A stretch of 64,000 bases of DNA from JAFEDN01 sp963818985 (GCA_963818985.1 CAWFUJ010000010.1:1-64000); one strand, 5' to 3'; shown: positions 36,995-46,387, numbered from the stretch's first letter. Made by a program: numbers and translations. Notes: generated from the letters alone by a model not told the origin.

Positions 36995-37942
36995 ATGCAG
37001 TCATGTATCAAATGGGCGTTAAATACATTGCAAGAATTGGGATATTCAATTCAAAGCCGCACTCCGGAAATTATCCTACAAGCTCCTTGGTCTTCGGTTT
37101 ATCGATTTGCCACTCAACAAGGTTATTGTTATTTGAAGAAAGTTCCTCCGGCTTTATCCTTGGAAGTTCAAGTCATTGATCTTTTAAGGCAGACATGTTC
37201 CGCCTCTGTGCCCAAGTTGATAGCCCATTCTTCTCAAGAGCACTGCTTTTTAATGCAAGATGCCGGCATCCCATTACGTGAATTTTTCAAGCAGGAATTT
37301 GACTCCGAGCTATTGATGGGAGCCATTCATGATTATATTGCTGTTCAGCATAAAAGCCTCGCTTCTCTGCCTTTGTTTTTTAACATTGGCGTGCCAGATT
37401 GGCGACCTATAAAAATCCCAGAGCTTTATTTAGAGCTAATTCAGCAAGAAGAATTATTAAGTAATGATGGATTAACCAATACAGAGATAAAACAATTAAC
37501 CAAGTTAATTCCAAAATTGATTTCATTGTGTGAACAATTATCTTATTACAATATCCCTGATACCTTTGGCCATAGTGATTTTCACGACAATAATATACTC
37601 ATTCATCCACAAACACGGCAAGTCACTTTAATTGATTTAGGTGAGGTCGATATCACTCATCCTTTCTTCTCCTTGTTAAATATTTTGCATCGGGTTAAGG
37701 AAAATTGCGCATTACCAGACGATGCTTATCAAGCATTACATCAACAGGCACTGCAATCTTGGCGTGACTATGCGCCTTATGATCATCTGTTGAAGGTTAT
37801 GGCGCTGATTCAACAGTGTTGGTCTATTCATGCAGCAATAGCGGAATATCGGCTTTTAAAGAGTGTTGATGCTAATTCATTTCATCAATTGTTAGGCCAA
37901 GGTAGATTAGCGAAGAAATTAAGAGTATGGTTAATCCAATAA
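36995..37942 (+). CDS. Aminoglycoside phosphotransferase (APH)-family kinase
   Basis: 315 residues with the APH/choline-kinase fold. The catalytic loop FGHSDFHDNNILIH (HxDxxxxN) and the metal-binding LIDLGEVD are both intact. The family phosphorylates aminoglycosides, choline, homoserine or other small alcohols. Here the N-lobe is short (VYRFATQQGYCYLKKV). The neighbouring methyltransferase gene ends 11 nt before. A specific antibiotic-resistance role is not supported by sequence alone. Confidence 0.82.
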   Translation: MQSCIKWALNTLQELGYSIQSRTPEIILQAPWSSVYRFATQQGYCYLKKVPPALSLEVQVIDLLRQTCSASVPKLIAHSSQEHCFLMQDAGIPLREFFKQEFDSELLMGAIHDYIAVQHKSLASLPLFFNIGVPDWRPIKIPELYLELIQQEELLSNDGLTNTEIKQLTKLIPKLISLCEQLSYYNIPDTFGHSDFHDNNILIHPQTRQVTLIDLGEVDITHPFFSLLNILHRVKENCALPDDAYQALHQQALQSWRDYAPYDHLLKVMALIQQCWSIHAAIAEYRLLKSVDANSFHQLLGQGRLAKKLRVWLIQ

Positions 37943-37973
37943 TTGTCATAATTGTTGATATGAGGACATTCAT

Positions 37974-38816
37974 ATGAGTATGCAAAATCCAAACCTTGAA
38001 TTTCTATTGGGCAAGACGATTAAAATTAACCGCTTTGGTTATGGCTCAATGCAGTTAACCGGTCCTGGTGTTTTTGGCGATGCTCCTAATCGACAGAATG
38101 CTATTAAAATACTGCAAACTGCCACCAACAACGGTATCAATTTTATTGATACAGCAGATTCATATGGTCCAAAAACTTGTGAAAATTTAATTGCCGATGC
38201 CCTGTATCCTTATCCAAAAAATCTTGTCATAGCGACAAAGGGCGGTTTAGAAAGACCAGGACCGAACCAATGGGTTCCGAATGGTAATCCGACTTACATT
38301 AAGCAAACCATTGAAAGCAGTCTTCAACGATTACGACTTGAGCAGATTGTATTATGGCAACTCCATCGCGTGGATCCTAACTTTCCAATTGAAGAAACTT
38401 TGCGTCCAGTCGCTGAGGCTGTGGCAGCAGGGAAAATTAAATATGTCGGGCTTTCCGAAGTGAGTATAGAACAAATAGAACGTGCTGAAAAAATTGTGCC
38501 GATTGTTTCAGTTCAAAATCTTTATAATCTGGGCGAACGTACATGGGATTCACTCATTGATTATACTGATAAGCGTGGTATGGCATTTATTCCTTGGTTC
38601 CCCTTAGCCTCTGGTCCTGACAAAATGGGGGGAATTATTGAAAAGATAGCGGCAAAATATCAAGCTTCAGTAGCACAAATTGCGCTGGCATGGTTGCTAA
38701 AACGTTCCAAAAATATTTTGCTTATTCCAGGCACGAAATCAATCGATCATTTGCTTGAAAATCTTAAGGCTAAAGATATTGCACTCAGCGACGAAGATTT
38801 CAAAGCGCTGTTATAA
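37974..38816 (+). CDS. Aldo/keto reductase
   Basis: 280 residues of the AKR TIM-barrel. The catalytic tetrad is visible: Asp and Tyr in FIDTADSYGP, Lys in VIATKGG, His in LWQLHRVDP. The C-terminal LLIPGTKSIDHLLENL is the NADPH-binding region. It resembles the YdbC/pyridoxal-reductase-like branch that reduces aldehydes. GAGGAC precedes the start. Substrate unknown. Confidence 0.92.
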   Translation: MSMQNPNLEFLLGKTIKINRFGYGSMQLTGPGVFGDAPNRQNAIKILQTATNNGINFIDTADSYGPKTCENLIADALYPYPKNLVIATKGGLERPGPNQWVPNGNPTYIKQTIESSLQRLRLEQIVLWQLHRVDPNFPIEETLRPVAEAVAAGKIKYVGLSEVSIEQIERAEKIVPIVSVQNLYNLGERTWDSLIDYTDKRGMAFIPWFPLASGPDKMGGIIEKIAAKYQASVAQIALAWLLKRSKNILLIPGTKSIDHLLENLKAKDIALSDEDFKALL

Positions 38817-38997
38817 TCAACATTGCAAACCCGCTCACCTCTTGAAAAAGTAAGATTGAATTTGAATAAAATATTTATTGAAAAAAAGTATAATTCATGT
38901 ATTATCTAAACCTGCTTGCAGAGGCAGCCAAGAATTTGGATTAGTGATATAATTACGCCCAGTTTTTTTCAACCTATTACATTAGGAATCGAAGGCT

Positions 38998-39867
38998 ATG
39001 TCAAAAATAAATCCGCGCGTTGATTTTGCGTTTAAAATTCTTTTTGGTAGTGAAGAAAATACCGATATCTTGTTACCCTTTATCAATTCGATATTATCAC
39101 TCTCCAACCCATTGACTGAATTGACGCTGTTAAATCCTTATAACCATAAAACCCACTCGACTGATAAACTGTCGATTTTAGATATTAAGGCTCGCGATGG
39201 TTTAGGTCATTTATACAATATAGAGATGCAAATGACCGATCAGGTGAGTTATAGCCAACGTGCACTATATTATTGGTCGAAGCTCTATAGTCAGCAACTC
39301 AAGGAAGGCGAGGATTTTGCAGCACTCAATAAAACGATCAGTATCCATGTTCTTAATTTTAATCATTTTGATGAACCAGATTATCACAATATTTATCATA
39401 TTTTAAATGCTAAGACGAAAACACGTTCCTTTGAAGATTTAGAATTGCACTTTATAGAGTTGAAAAAGTTCGATAAAGATTTAGCGCATTTGACAACCGC
39501 CTTAGATCGATGGGCAACGTTTTTGAGTAAAGCAGAGCAATGGGATCGTAATTTTATACCCGAGGAATTGAGAATCGATCCTGCGATAGAAAAAGCAGCG
39601 CTAGCGCTTGATATGTTATCGCTTGATGAAGAAGAACGTGAGATTTATGAAGCAAAATTAAAATGGCTGAGAGATGAATCAGGGACGTTTAAAAAGATAA
39701 GAGAACAAGGTAGAGAAGAAGGTGAAGCCATAGGCATAGAGAAAGTTGCGCTAAGTTTGATAAAAAAAGGATTATTGTCCATAGAGGAAATTTCCGATAC
39801 GACGGGTCTGGCTAAAGAAGCTTTGGAAGTCCTTCAAAAAAGAGGTTCTGCGAAAATTAAGTCCTAA
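38998..39867 (+). CDS. Rpn-family PD-(D/E)XK nuclease (recombination-promoting/putative transposase)
   Basis: 289 residues. The opening KINPRVDFAFKILFGSEENT is the signature start of the Rpn/PDDEXK_2 family, and the nuclease core follows as LDIKARDGLGHLYNIEMQM (D...ExQ). The C-terminal segment has the Rpn-type REQGREEGEA helix and a small helical end. Rpn proteins cut DNA and promote RecA-independent recombination; many are annotated as transposases. No inverted repeats or target duplications were seen, so it is not shown to be mobile. Confidence 0.88.
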   Translation: MSKINPRVDFAFKILFGSEENTDILLPFINSILSLSNPLTELTLLNPYNHKTHSTDKLSILDIKARDGLGHLYNIEMQMTDQVSYSQRALYYWSKLYSQQLKEGEDFAALNKTISIHVLNFNHFDEPDYHNIYHILNAKTKTRSFEDLELHFIELKKFDKDLAHLTTALDRWATFLSKAEQWDRNFIPEELRIDPAIEKAALALDMLSLDEEEREIYEAKLKWLRDESGTFKKIREQGREEGEAIGIEKVALSLIKKGLLSIEEISDTTGLAKEALEVLQKRGSAKIKS

Positions 39868-39999
39868 TTTCTCAATGCCTGCAATCCACATTCAATACAC
39901 ACACGGCTATAGTCTTGCGCGGACAGGATGGGAACATCACGTAATTTGGGCGGAGCTTTGTGGTTAGCGTTGAGATCATTAATTTTTATCTATCGCACA
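39864..39999 (-). pseudogene. Possible C-terminal remnant of an unknown gene
   Basis: A reverse frame without a start codon reads HKAPPKLRDVPILSAQDYSR and CIECGLQALRN before a stop that overlaps the stop of the Rpn gene. It reads more like protein than chance, but I do not recognise it. The rest of the 265-nt gap to 40133 shows nothing. Confidence 0.2.
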
Positions 40000-40132
40000 A
40001 AATTCAATGTCAGTTTCGATTTGATAATGGTTGTATTACGATTAATAGTTGGTAACCTTTGGAAAGATTAAAATTATATAAGGAATATTTACCGCTGGAA
40101 ATTTGCGATGATTTACATTATTATAATCAAAT

Positions 40133-40483
40133 ATGCCGCATATTATAATAGAATACAGTGCTAACCTGATTGATCCGATTTTTTCCGGGCTTTTCAGTGA
40201 GTGTCATCAATTATTGACAAATCAATTGCCGACAGAAATGAAGTCTTGCAAGAGCAGAGCGATTAAATGTGTGAATTATTATGTCGGCGATGGCAATGCT
40301 CGCAATGCTTTTGTTCACCTTACTTTAAAAATAATGCCTGGTAGAACTAAAGAACGTTTGCAAGCCGTTGGACAAGAGTTATTGGCATTGTTGAAAAAAT
40401 ATTTCTCAGAATCATCCCGGCAGCTCGATTTAAAACTCTCAGTCGAAATTAACGAAATAACTCTACCATATACGAAAAATTAA
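40133..40483 (+). CDS. hpaF: 5-carboxymethyl-2-hydroxymuconate isomerase-like protein
   Basis: 116 residues beginning MPHIIIEYSANL, so the catalytic N-terminal Pro of the CHMI/tautomerase family is available after Met removal. The conserved Arg falls in SCKSRAIKCVNYYVG, and FVHLTLKIMPGR is the next core strand. CHMI isomerises a muconate in homoprotocatechuate breakdown. No other hpa gene is nearby, so a different keto-enol tautomerase role is possible. It may be cotranscribed with the next gene. Confidence 0.82.
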   Translation: MPHIIIEYSANLIDPIFSGLFSECHQLLTNQLPTEMKSCKSRAIKCVNYYVGDGNARNAFVHLTLKIMPGRTKERLQAVGQELLALLKKYFSESSRQLDLKLSVEINEITLPYTKN

Positions 40484-40509
40484 TTGGTTTAACCTTCATT
40501 TGAGGCTAA

Positions 40510-40950
40510 GTGATAAATATGAGAATTGATTATGACAGAGTTGCGCCAGAGGCGGTGAATACTATGCTGGTGCTGGAAAAATTCGTCAACAGCAGTGGCT
40601 TGGAAAAATCATTGCTGGATTTGATTAAGCTGCGAGTATCCCAAATGAATGGTTGCGCATACTGTGTGGATGTACATTGCGAGGATGCTCGCAAACATGG
40701 CGAGACGGAGCAGCGATTACAAGCAGTCTGTGTATGGCAGGAGTCGCCTTTTTTCACCGAGTGTGAGCGCGCAGTCTTGGCATGGGCCGAAGCGGTTACT
40801 TTATTGTCAGAAACCCATGCGCCAGAAGATATATATCAGCAGGTACGCAAGCATTTTGATGAAAAGACCACTGTCGATCTGACAATGGCAATTATCACAA
40901 TTAATAGCTGGAATCGCTTGGCAGTCAGTTTTCGTAAACTACCTAAATAA
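40510..40950 (+). CDS. AhpD-like carboxymuconolactone decarboxylase family protein
   Basis: 146 residues. The CMD/AhpD core is clear: LLDLIKLRVSQMNGCAYCVD has the redox CxxC and is followed by His (VDVHCEDARKHGE). These proteins are peroxidase-coupled thiol reductases or decarboxylases. The start at GTG 40510 is backed by GAGG 5-6 nt upstream; an ATG at 40519 is the alternative. It is followed in 6 nt by a GNAT gene. Confidence 0.9.
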   Translation: MINMRIDYDRVAPEAVNTMLVLEKFVNSSGLEKSLLDLIKLRVSQMNGCAYCVDVHCEDARKHGETEQRLQAVCVWQESPFFTECERAVLAWAEAVTLLSETHAPEDIYQQVRKHFDEKTTVDLTMAIITINSWNRLAVSFRKLPK

Positions 40951-40956
40951 TGACCT

Positions 40957-41379
40957 ATGAAAACAGCTTACATTTGTGCGCAACGAGATAATTTTATTAT
41001 TTCAACGGATAAAGCACGGCTCGACATCGAAATGATTTATCAGTTTCTCGGTTCTAGTTATTGGGCTAATCAACGGGCGATTGAACAAGTAAAAGAATCC
41101 ATACAACATTCATTATGCTTTGGCGTCTACGAGCAAAATACCCAGATCGGATTTGCCCGTATTCTTACTGATTATGCTACTTTTTCCTATCTTGCAGATG
41201 TTTTTATTCTTCCAGCCTATAGAGGTGCAGGTTTAGGTAAATGGCTAATTTCCTTACCCAGAACGGGTGATGATAAAGTTGGAAAAATCGTGCTAACTGT
41301 TACTTATGATTTGATAATGTGTCAGTTTAAAATGGATGTTACTTGTATAACTTCGCAACGTAAGAGGAAAAATCTGTGA
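40957..41379 (+). CDS. GNAT acetyltransferase, C-terminus degraded
   Basis: 140 residues. The first 105 fit a GNAT enzyme: IYQFLGSSYWANQR, FGVYEQNTQIGFARI and the acetyl-CoA site ADVFILPAYRGAGLGKWLI. After this the usual closing strand and helix are replaced by an unrelated stretch (SLPRTGDDKVGKI onward). A frameshift or small replacement near 41250 has probably destroyed the C-terminal part, so activity is doubtful. Its stop overlaps the GTG of the next gene. Confidence 0.7.
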   Translation: MKTAYICAQRDNFIISTDKARLDIEMIYQFLGSSYWANQRAIEQVKESIQHSLCFGVYEQNTQIGFARILTDYATFSYLADVFILPAYRGAGLGKWLISLPRTGDDKVGKIVLTVTYDLIMCQFKMDVTCITSQRKRKNL

Positions 41380-41777
41380 CAAAAGACATGGCTTTTAATT
41401 TGGTACAACAATATATGCAAGGATGGGAACAAAACAATTTGTTTCTGATCACTTCTTGCTTAGCAGAAGATTGCATTATAGTCGAATCACATGGCCCGAC
41501 TTATCATGGTACAAAAGCAGTTGAAAAATGGTTTCAATTTTGGATAGCAGAAAAAAGCAAAATACAGCAATGGCAACTACGTTCTTTTTATTTTTGTCAT
41601 ACTGAATCTGCGAGTTTTGTAGAATGGGAATTTTCCTGTATTTCTAATGGTCATCAATATAAATTTTTAGGGTGTAGCATTTATAAAATGAATGGAAATA
41701 AAATAAGTTTTATTCAAGAATATCGCATGACGCGCCCTGCGTACTCTTGGCAAGAGGATATACTAGTAACAGAATAA
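41376..41777 (+). CDS. SnoaL/NTF2-like fold protein
   Basis: 133 residues. MAFNLVQQYMQGWEQNNLFL, then LAEDCIIVESHGPTYHGTKA and the closing beta strands are the NTF2-like cone fold. SnoaL-like proteins can be cyclases, isomerases or binding proteins. The GTG start overlaps the GNAT stop by 4 nt (GTGA), implying translational coupling. Substrate unknown. Confidence 0.75.
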   Translation: MTKDMAFNLVQQYMQGWEQNNLFLITSCLAEDCIIVESHGPTYHGTKAVEKWFQFWIAEKSKIQQWQLRSFYFCHTESASFVEWEFSCISNGHQYKFLGCSIYKMNGNKISFIQEYRMTRPAYSWQEDILVTE

Positions 41778-41804
41778 ACTGTGGCCTTTGAGAAGAGAAA
41801 TCTT

Positions 41805-42824
41805 TCAGGAAAAAAATCCCCAGACTAATTTTTCTAGATCTTGAATATTTTTTACCTGGTGTTCCCACTGATTTATTCTAATTTGTACTTTTAAATGGCT
41901 ATATTTGTGGAGAAGCATTAAGGCCGTTAGTTTATGGCTTAAATTTTGGTTTATTTGTTTTGCTGAATATCCATAGGCGTTTAGAAATTCGCGTAAAAGT
42001 AACGGGTCCCCTTGAATGAGAAATGCGCCGGGGCCTAATAAATCATACTCTGCTAATCCTAACATCGCATCGCCGAAATCAAAAAGGCCATCAATATGCC
42101 AAACGCCGGCAATTTTCTTCACCATAAAATTCATGGGTGTATATTCTCCAGTGAGCAACACCGGCTTTTTGATGGCTCGTAAAGATTTTTCAATCTGTGC
42201 AAGGTAATTAGGAATTTGCTGAACTAAAGAATCATCTAGCTGCCTGCTTCGATGCTGGTTAACACAATTGAGAATTTGTTTGCTGATAAATACTCCCCAA
42301 TGGCAATCAATTTCTTCAAGCCCGTCAGTAGGTATAGCATGAACCTCTTTAATTAAAGAACCTAATTCTCGAATAATAATTTTCTTATTCGAGTGATCCA
42401 AGCTTTCCCAAAGTTCTTCTAAAATTGTTCCATCCAGTTTAGTCATTATCATGTATGGCCATCCGCCGATATTACCGATCTGTTGAATGCTGGGAGTGTT
42501 GACAGAAAGTTTGCCGTCCAGATGCTCTAAAACTAATCGCTCACTATTGAATTGATCTTGATGAAAGGGCGGAAAAATTTTGATAACGTGGGAATCATTG
42601 TGCAAGAATACGATATTGGTGCCTTCAGAAAATAACGTCAATGACGCTGTTGACATCTGATGTCGATCAATGATTTCTCTGGCGATACTTTTTAAAATAT
42701 CGACTTTTCTTTTAAATCGTTCATATTCTTCAAAAGAATGAACCGAAGAAAGGATAGAGTATAAATGCCCAGAGTTCATAAATGTTTTTTCATGATAAGT
42801 GTTGGAACTATACCTATTTTTCAA
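41805..42824 (-). CDS. Phosphotransferase with altered catalytic loop (APH/hygromycin kinase-like)
   Basis: 339 residues. The kinase-like fold is recognisable: N-lobe FSEGTNIVFLHNDSHVIKIF, the hinge YMIMTKLDG, catalytic loop LLTGEYTPMNFMV and metal loop LFDFGDAMLG. The usual HGDxxxxN of APH enzymes is here TGEYTPMN, so His is Thr and the catalytic Asp is Glu, while the metal Asp and Asn remain. This may be a subfamily feature or reduced activity. Its start overlaps the stop of the shikimate-kinase-like gene by 11 nt, so they form one transcript. Confidence 0.75.
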   Translation of the reverse strand: MKNRYSSNTYHEKTFMNSGHLYSILSSVHSFEEYERFKRKVDILKSIAREIIDRHQMSTASLTLFSEGTNIVFLHNDSHVIKIFPPFHQDQFNSERLVLEHLDGKLSVNTPSIQQIGNIGGWPYMIMTKLDGTILEELWESLDHSNKKIIIRELGSLIKEVHAIPTDGLEEIDCHWGVFISKQILNCVNQHRSRQLDDSLVQQIPNYLAQIEKSLRAIKKPVLLTGEYTPMNFMVKKIAGVWHIDGLFDFGDAMLGLAEYDLLGPGAFLIQGDPLLLREFLNAYGYSAKQINQNLSHKLTALMLLHKYSHLKVQIRINQWEHQVKNIQDLEKLVWGFFS

Positions 42825-43317
42825 TGGATCTTATTATTTTATTTACATCTTCCTCTATAGAAATAGGCTCTATGATTAGCGTAGCTACTTCTTCAAATAA
42901 GCTATCGCGTTCAAGGTGCTGTTTATCTAGGAATTCTTTTCGATCAGTAATTGGAAGTAGTGGAGATCGGCCTTCTGACCACCGCTCAATTTGCATCGAC
43001 GTTGAGACTTTTAAATAAACAACAAACTCTGAGGATAACAATTTTCTATTCTTTTCTGTGGCGATAACAGCTTCTTCTAGTACGACTACAATATGCTCCT
43101 TGCCGATATAATGAGATATTATTTCAGCTTCGCATTGATGAAATGCTTCTTCACCTTGTTTTCCAAAAATTTCATTCAGACTTCGGCCAATGTAGCGCTC
43201 TAAACCGGGATTGGCGTCGATATATTGCCAGCCAAGTTTTTTCGCTAAAGCTTCACCCCGTAATGATTTCCCTGCCCCCATATGTCCGACAATGAAAACA
43301 CGTTTAGGTTTTATCAT
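42814..43317 (-). CDS. Shikimate-kinase-like P-loop kinase lacking shikimate-binding residues
   Basis: 167 residues, with a normal Walker A (FIVGHMGAGKS) and lid-type arginines (GRSPLLP, HLERDSLFEEV). Shikimate kinases bind substrate through Asp-x-Asp, an Arg in GExxFRxxE, and a Gly-Gly-Gly loop. Here the first is YIDANPG, the Arg is replaced (EEAFHQCE), and the Gly triplet reads VVVLEEAVIA. ATP binding is likely kept but shikimate binding is not, so the substrate has probably changed. It is coupled to the altered APH-like gene downstream. Confidence 0.8.
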   Translation of the reverse strand: MIKPKRVFIVGHMGAGKSLRGEALAKKLGWQYIDANPGLERYIGRSLNEIFGKQGEEAFHQCEAEIISHYIGKEHIVVVLEEAVIATEKNRKLLSSEFVVYLKVSTSMQIERWSEGRSPLLPITDRKEFLDKQHLERDSLFEEVATLIIEPISIEEDVNKIIRSIEK

Positions 43318-43631
43318 GATTTATAATGCCTCTAGATTGATATGCAAAAGTCTACAATAATAGCCAGCAATTTTAACATAAATCGATAATTTGGTAAATC
43401 TTTCCCAATTACATTATTTTGTTTACACTAACCAAAGTCACAAATGATATCGAATAAAGCACTCATAATAGCGCCAAATGTATATAACATTAACCCAACA
43501 AGGTTTAATAAGTTGATAACCGAGAATTTATGAGAAGATTCTTGCAGGGAGAAAATTTGAAAGCATCACTTTGTTTCAATATGCCTGGTGTTAGATAGCG
43601 TATGTGCGAGATGATAAGAATTTTTTAGGAG
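43318..43631. other. Intergenic region, 314 nt
   Basis: The divergent region between the shikimate-kinase-like and cupin genes. It is AT-rich, with no ORF, repeat or convincing promoter pair seen. Confidence 0.4.
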
Positions 43632-43637
43632 ATGATG

Positions 43638-44147
43638 ATGAAAGATCTTATTCGCAGAATCATTAGCGCCGTTGATGCCAATGGACATTCCCGGTTTTTG
43701 GAAGATACTCAGGTTCCGGTGACTTTAACGGATGAAAAATATCCTGGCTTTGCGGTGACAGAGTTATTTTATACAGAACAAAACCCGCAGAACTTAAGCG
43801 TTAACCATACTCCGCGCCCTTATGAGCTTGCTTTGCCGCCAGGGGCATTTCGAGTTTGTATTTGTCGCATTCCACCGCTAACTGAATTACTGACCTATGC
43901 ACGAAACAACAATCTTACTATTCCTGTGAATGAAAAAGATTACATGATGCATAAAACACTATCGGTCGATTATGCCTATATCTTAAGCGGTGAAGTGATA
44001 TTACGCTTGGATAACGGTGAAGAAAAATTGTTAAAACCTGGAGATCTGGTGGTACAAAAGGGAGCTATGCATGCCTGGAATAATTTCACTACCGAGCCTT
44101 GTGATCTTTTGAGTATTATGATTGGTGCAGATTCATTTAAAACCTAA
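43638..44147 (+). CDS. Cupin domain protein
   Basis: About 169 residues. The C-terminal cupin barrel is seen in YAYILSGEVILRLDNGEEKLL and LKPGDLVVQKGAMHAWNNF, where His and Glu-type residues could bind a metal. The N-terminal 80 residues are family-specific. The start is chosen at the third of three overlapping ATG codons because AGGAG sits 6 nt before it. Similar proteins act in aromatic or keto acid metabolism; substrate unknown. Confidence 0.85.
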   Translation: MKDLIRRIISAVDANGHSRFLEDTQVPVTLTDEKYPGFAVTELFYTEQNPQNLSVNHTPRPYELALPPGAFRVCICRIPPLTELLTYARNNNLTIPVNEKDYMMHKTLSVDYAYILSGEVILRLDNGEEKLLKPGDLVVQKGAMHAWNNFTTEPCDLLSIMIGADSFKT

Positions 44148-44278
44148 GAATAGATTCATACCGTAAATCACAAGTTTCATCACTGCTAATTATTTAATGG
44201 CAGTGCATATAATTGAGTTTTTGGGGTTAATATTTAACGTACTTAAATATCTTTACCAATTGATCTGAGGGGTAAAAT

Positions 44279-45721
44279 TTGTATCTTAAACCGAGTTCCG
44301 CTGACGTTAAAAATGCCAGCATGATTACCTTGTCTACCGTGATCGCTATTTTTTTAGCAAAAGGGCTCTCTTTATCTCAACTCATTTGGGTGATAGTGGT
44401 TGTGGCGTTACTTCCTTTTAGCAAAATTGGCCGCACAGCAAAAATGCGTCATTTGAGCTTAATAGCTGTAGGTATCGCGAGTGCGCTGACAGTCGGTATA
44501 ACGGTTTGGTTAAATTCAATCGACTGGCTGGTGATGACTTGGCTGTTAATCGCTTCTTTCTTTTTGTATTGTTTGCCGCGCTATATTCCAGGCAGTAATT
44601 CAATCGGTTTATTTATGCTGATTTTCATGATTATTGCTCATGGTTTGCCTGGGAGTAATCCAGCTGCTGTATTGCCATGTATTGAAGCAATTCTTTTAGG
44701 GACATTGATTGTCACCTGTATGAATATTTTATTTGATCGTGATAAGACGTCCTTGCCGCCAATACCTTTAGATCTATCTCTTTATCTGATTCAGCGGGCC
44801 TTCCGTATTGCAGTAATGATTGCAGTGGCTTTTCTTATTTCTCACTATTTCCAAATTCAAAATGCATCTTGGGTGGCGCTTACAGTGATTATAATTGATC
44901 AAAATACTTTAGGTGCCAGCGCCAAAAAAGCATATCAACGTTTATTAGGAACTATTCTCGGTGTGATTGGCGGTGTCTTATTAGCCCATTTTCTCTTTGC
45001 TCCTTATCCGCTCTCGCGGTGGTCGGCTTTATTGATTGTATTTCTAGTGTTCCTATTTGTTCGCGTTAATTATACTGTTTCTATTTTTTTTGCCACGGTC
45101 TTATTGGCGAATGTATTTTATCTTTTGGCAGGATCAACCAGTATCATTGATTTTATGCTAAGTCGTTTGATTGATATTCTCATCGGCGTTATCATCGGGA
45201 TTATCGGACAAATGCTCTTATTTCCAAAAACATTAATCATTTGTTTACGTCAAGCTTATATTCGTTTTTGGAGTGACGTCGAGGTGTTGGTATCAATCAC
45301 TTCAGCAGATCAGCGTCATCAAGCTTTAGACAAACTTGATCAAGATTTAAAAACTATCCAGCAAAATTTAAAAGATTTTCGCTATGAACCTTTTAGTTTT
45401 TTATTTAAACGTTATCAATTGAGTGTTTTGTTAATTCCTTTAATTAAGAATTTTTTAACTTCATTGAAAAAGGTCCCAACATTGCCGCAGAAAGTATCAG
45501 CTTGTTCTACCCAAACCATTCAGGTCTTACTTTCATATTATAATAACCCAGCTCTTAATTCAGTGACATCGCTAGAAAGTTCTTTGCTTGAACTAGCTAA
45601 TCTAGAAGAGGAGTTTTCATTTGAGATGGAAACAAATTCCTTTCTGAACAGTTTAAAAAAACTGGTTGAACATTTTCTACGTATTATTCAAACGCCTCGT
45701 TGGGCGTTTAAGGTAAAGTAG
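44279..45721 (+). CDS. FUSC-family inner membrane exporter (aromatic acid exporter-like)
   Basis: 480 residues. Two blocks of about five membrane helices each are separated by a short loop: block one at 20-160, block two at 175-315 with the FUSC signature ASWVALTVIIIDQNTLGASA and AYQRLLGTILGVIGG. A helical cytoplasmic tail follows. The family includes AaeB and YccS and is thought to export organic acids. The start is TTG at 44279, supported by GAGGGG about 8 nt before; no suitable ATG lies near. Confidence 0.82.
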   Translation: MYLKPSSADVKNASMITLSTVIAIFLAKGLSLSQLIWVIVVVALLPFSKIGRTAKMRHLSLIAVGIASALTVGITVWLNSIDWLVMTWLLIASFFLYCLPRYIPGSNSIGLFMLIFMIIAHGLPGSNPAAVLPCIEAILLGTLIVTCMNILFDRDKTSLPPIPLDLSLYLIQRAFRIAVMIAVAFLISHYFQIQNASWVALTVIIIDQNTLGASAKKAYQRLLGTILGVIGGVLLAHFLFAPYPLSRWSALLIVFLVFLFVRVNYTVSIFFATVLLANVFYLLAGSTSIIDFMLSRLIDILIGVIIGIIGQMLLFPKTLIICLRQAYIRFWSDVEVLVSITSADQRHQALDKLDQDLKTIQQNLKDFRYEPFSFLFKRYQLSVLLIPLIKNFLTSLKKVPTLPQKVSACSTQTIQVLLSYYNNPALNSVTSLESSLLELANLEEEFSFEMETNSFLNSLKKLVEHFLRIIQTPRWAFKVK

Positions 45722-45904
45722 CAAGTTGAAACAAGTTCGGATACTAACTCGTGGATGCCTTAACATCTTGCAACCACCAAATTTTTATAGTATCTTGCGA
45801 AAATAAATACGTGGCATGGAAATAATTCATTTGAATTATTAACATGAAGAAGAGCAAGAACTGAAGCAGACTATTGAATGCTATTTTAAATATAGGAGCA
45901 ATGG

Positions 45905-46387
45905 ATGAAGTCAATTAAAGTAGGAAATTTTTCAACTGATTCAATCATCCAACTTTCAACAAAATTAAAAGAAATATTTCCTGATACCCAATGGAAGATT
46001 TCTCAGATTCCGGAAAAAAAACAAATTTCCGCATTATCTGAACCTTTTTTCCAAGTTTTATGTTTGCGCTATCAGCAGCAAGTTAATCAATATTCAGAAA
46101 CTATTCGCTCGAGCGTATCGATTCAGGGTGGTCGAAGAGAACGAACATTAACATTAGAGAATATTACTCTCGAGAGTTTGCAAACATTTAAAGAAAAAAG
46201 AGATCTGCAAACATTTAAAAAAAACAACATTATTGAAGATAAAACAAAACTTGTCACTCTCGAAAATTCACCCCAACAAGTTGTAAACGATCAACAACAA
46301 TTATCCCCAACACCCATACAGATCTCTGCTGATAATGAATCTGAAGAGGGAGAGGAAGGGAAGAGAAGCGCCGACTCTCACCCGTAG
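45905..46387 (+). pseudogene. Low-complexity hypothetical protein, 5' part (frameshifted)
   Basis: 160 codons from an ATG preceded by AGGAGC. The first 90 residues look folded (SIIQLSTKLKEIFPDTQWKI, FFQVLCLRYQQQVNQY); the rest is Gln/Asn/Glu-rich. The frame ends soon after a purine-only tract (46341-46370, GAGGGAGAGGAAGGGAAGAG). The next frame then continues without a stop to 47109. The joined protein would be about 400 residues and effector-like in composition. No family recognised. Confidence 0.6.

Noticed and set aside
38998..39867. Insertion sequence around the Rpn gene
   Set aside because: No terminal inverted repeats or target-site duplications were found within 200 nt on either side.
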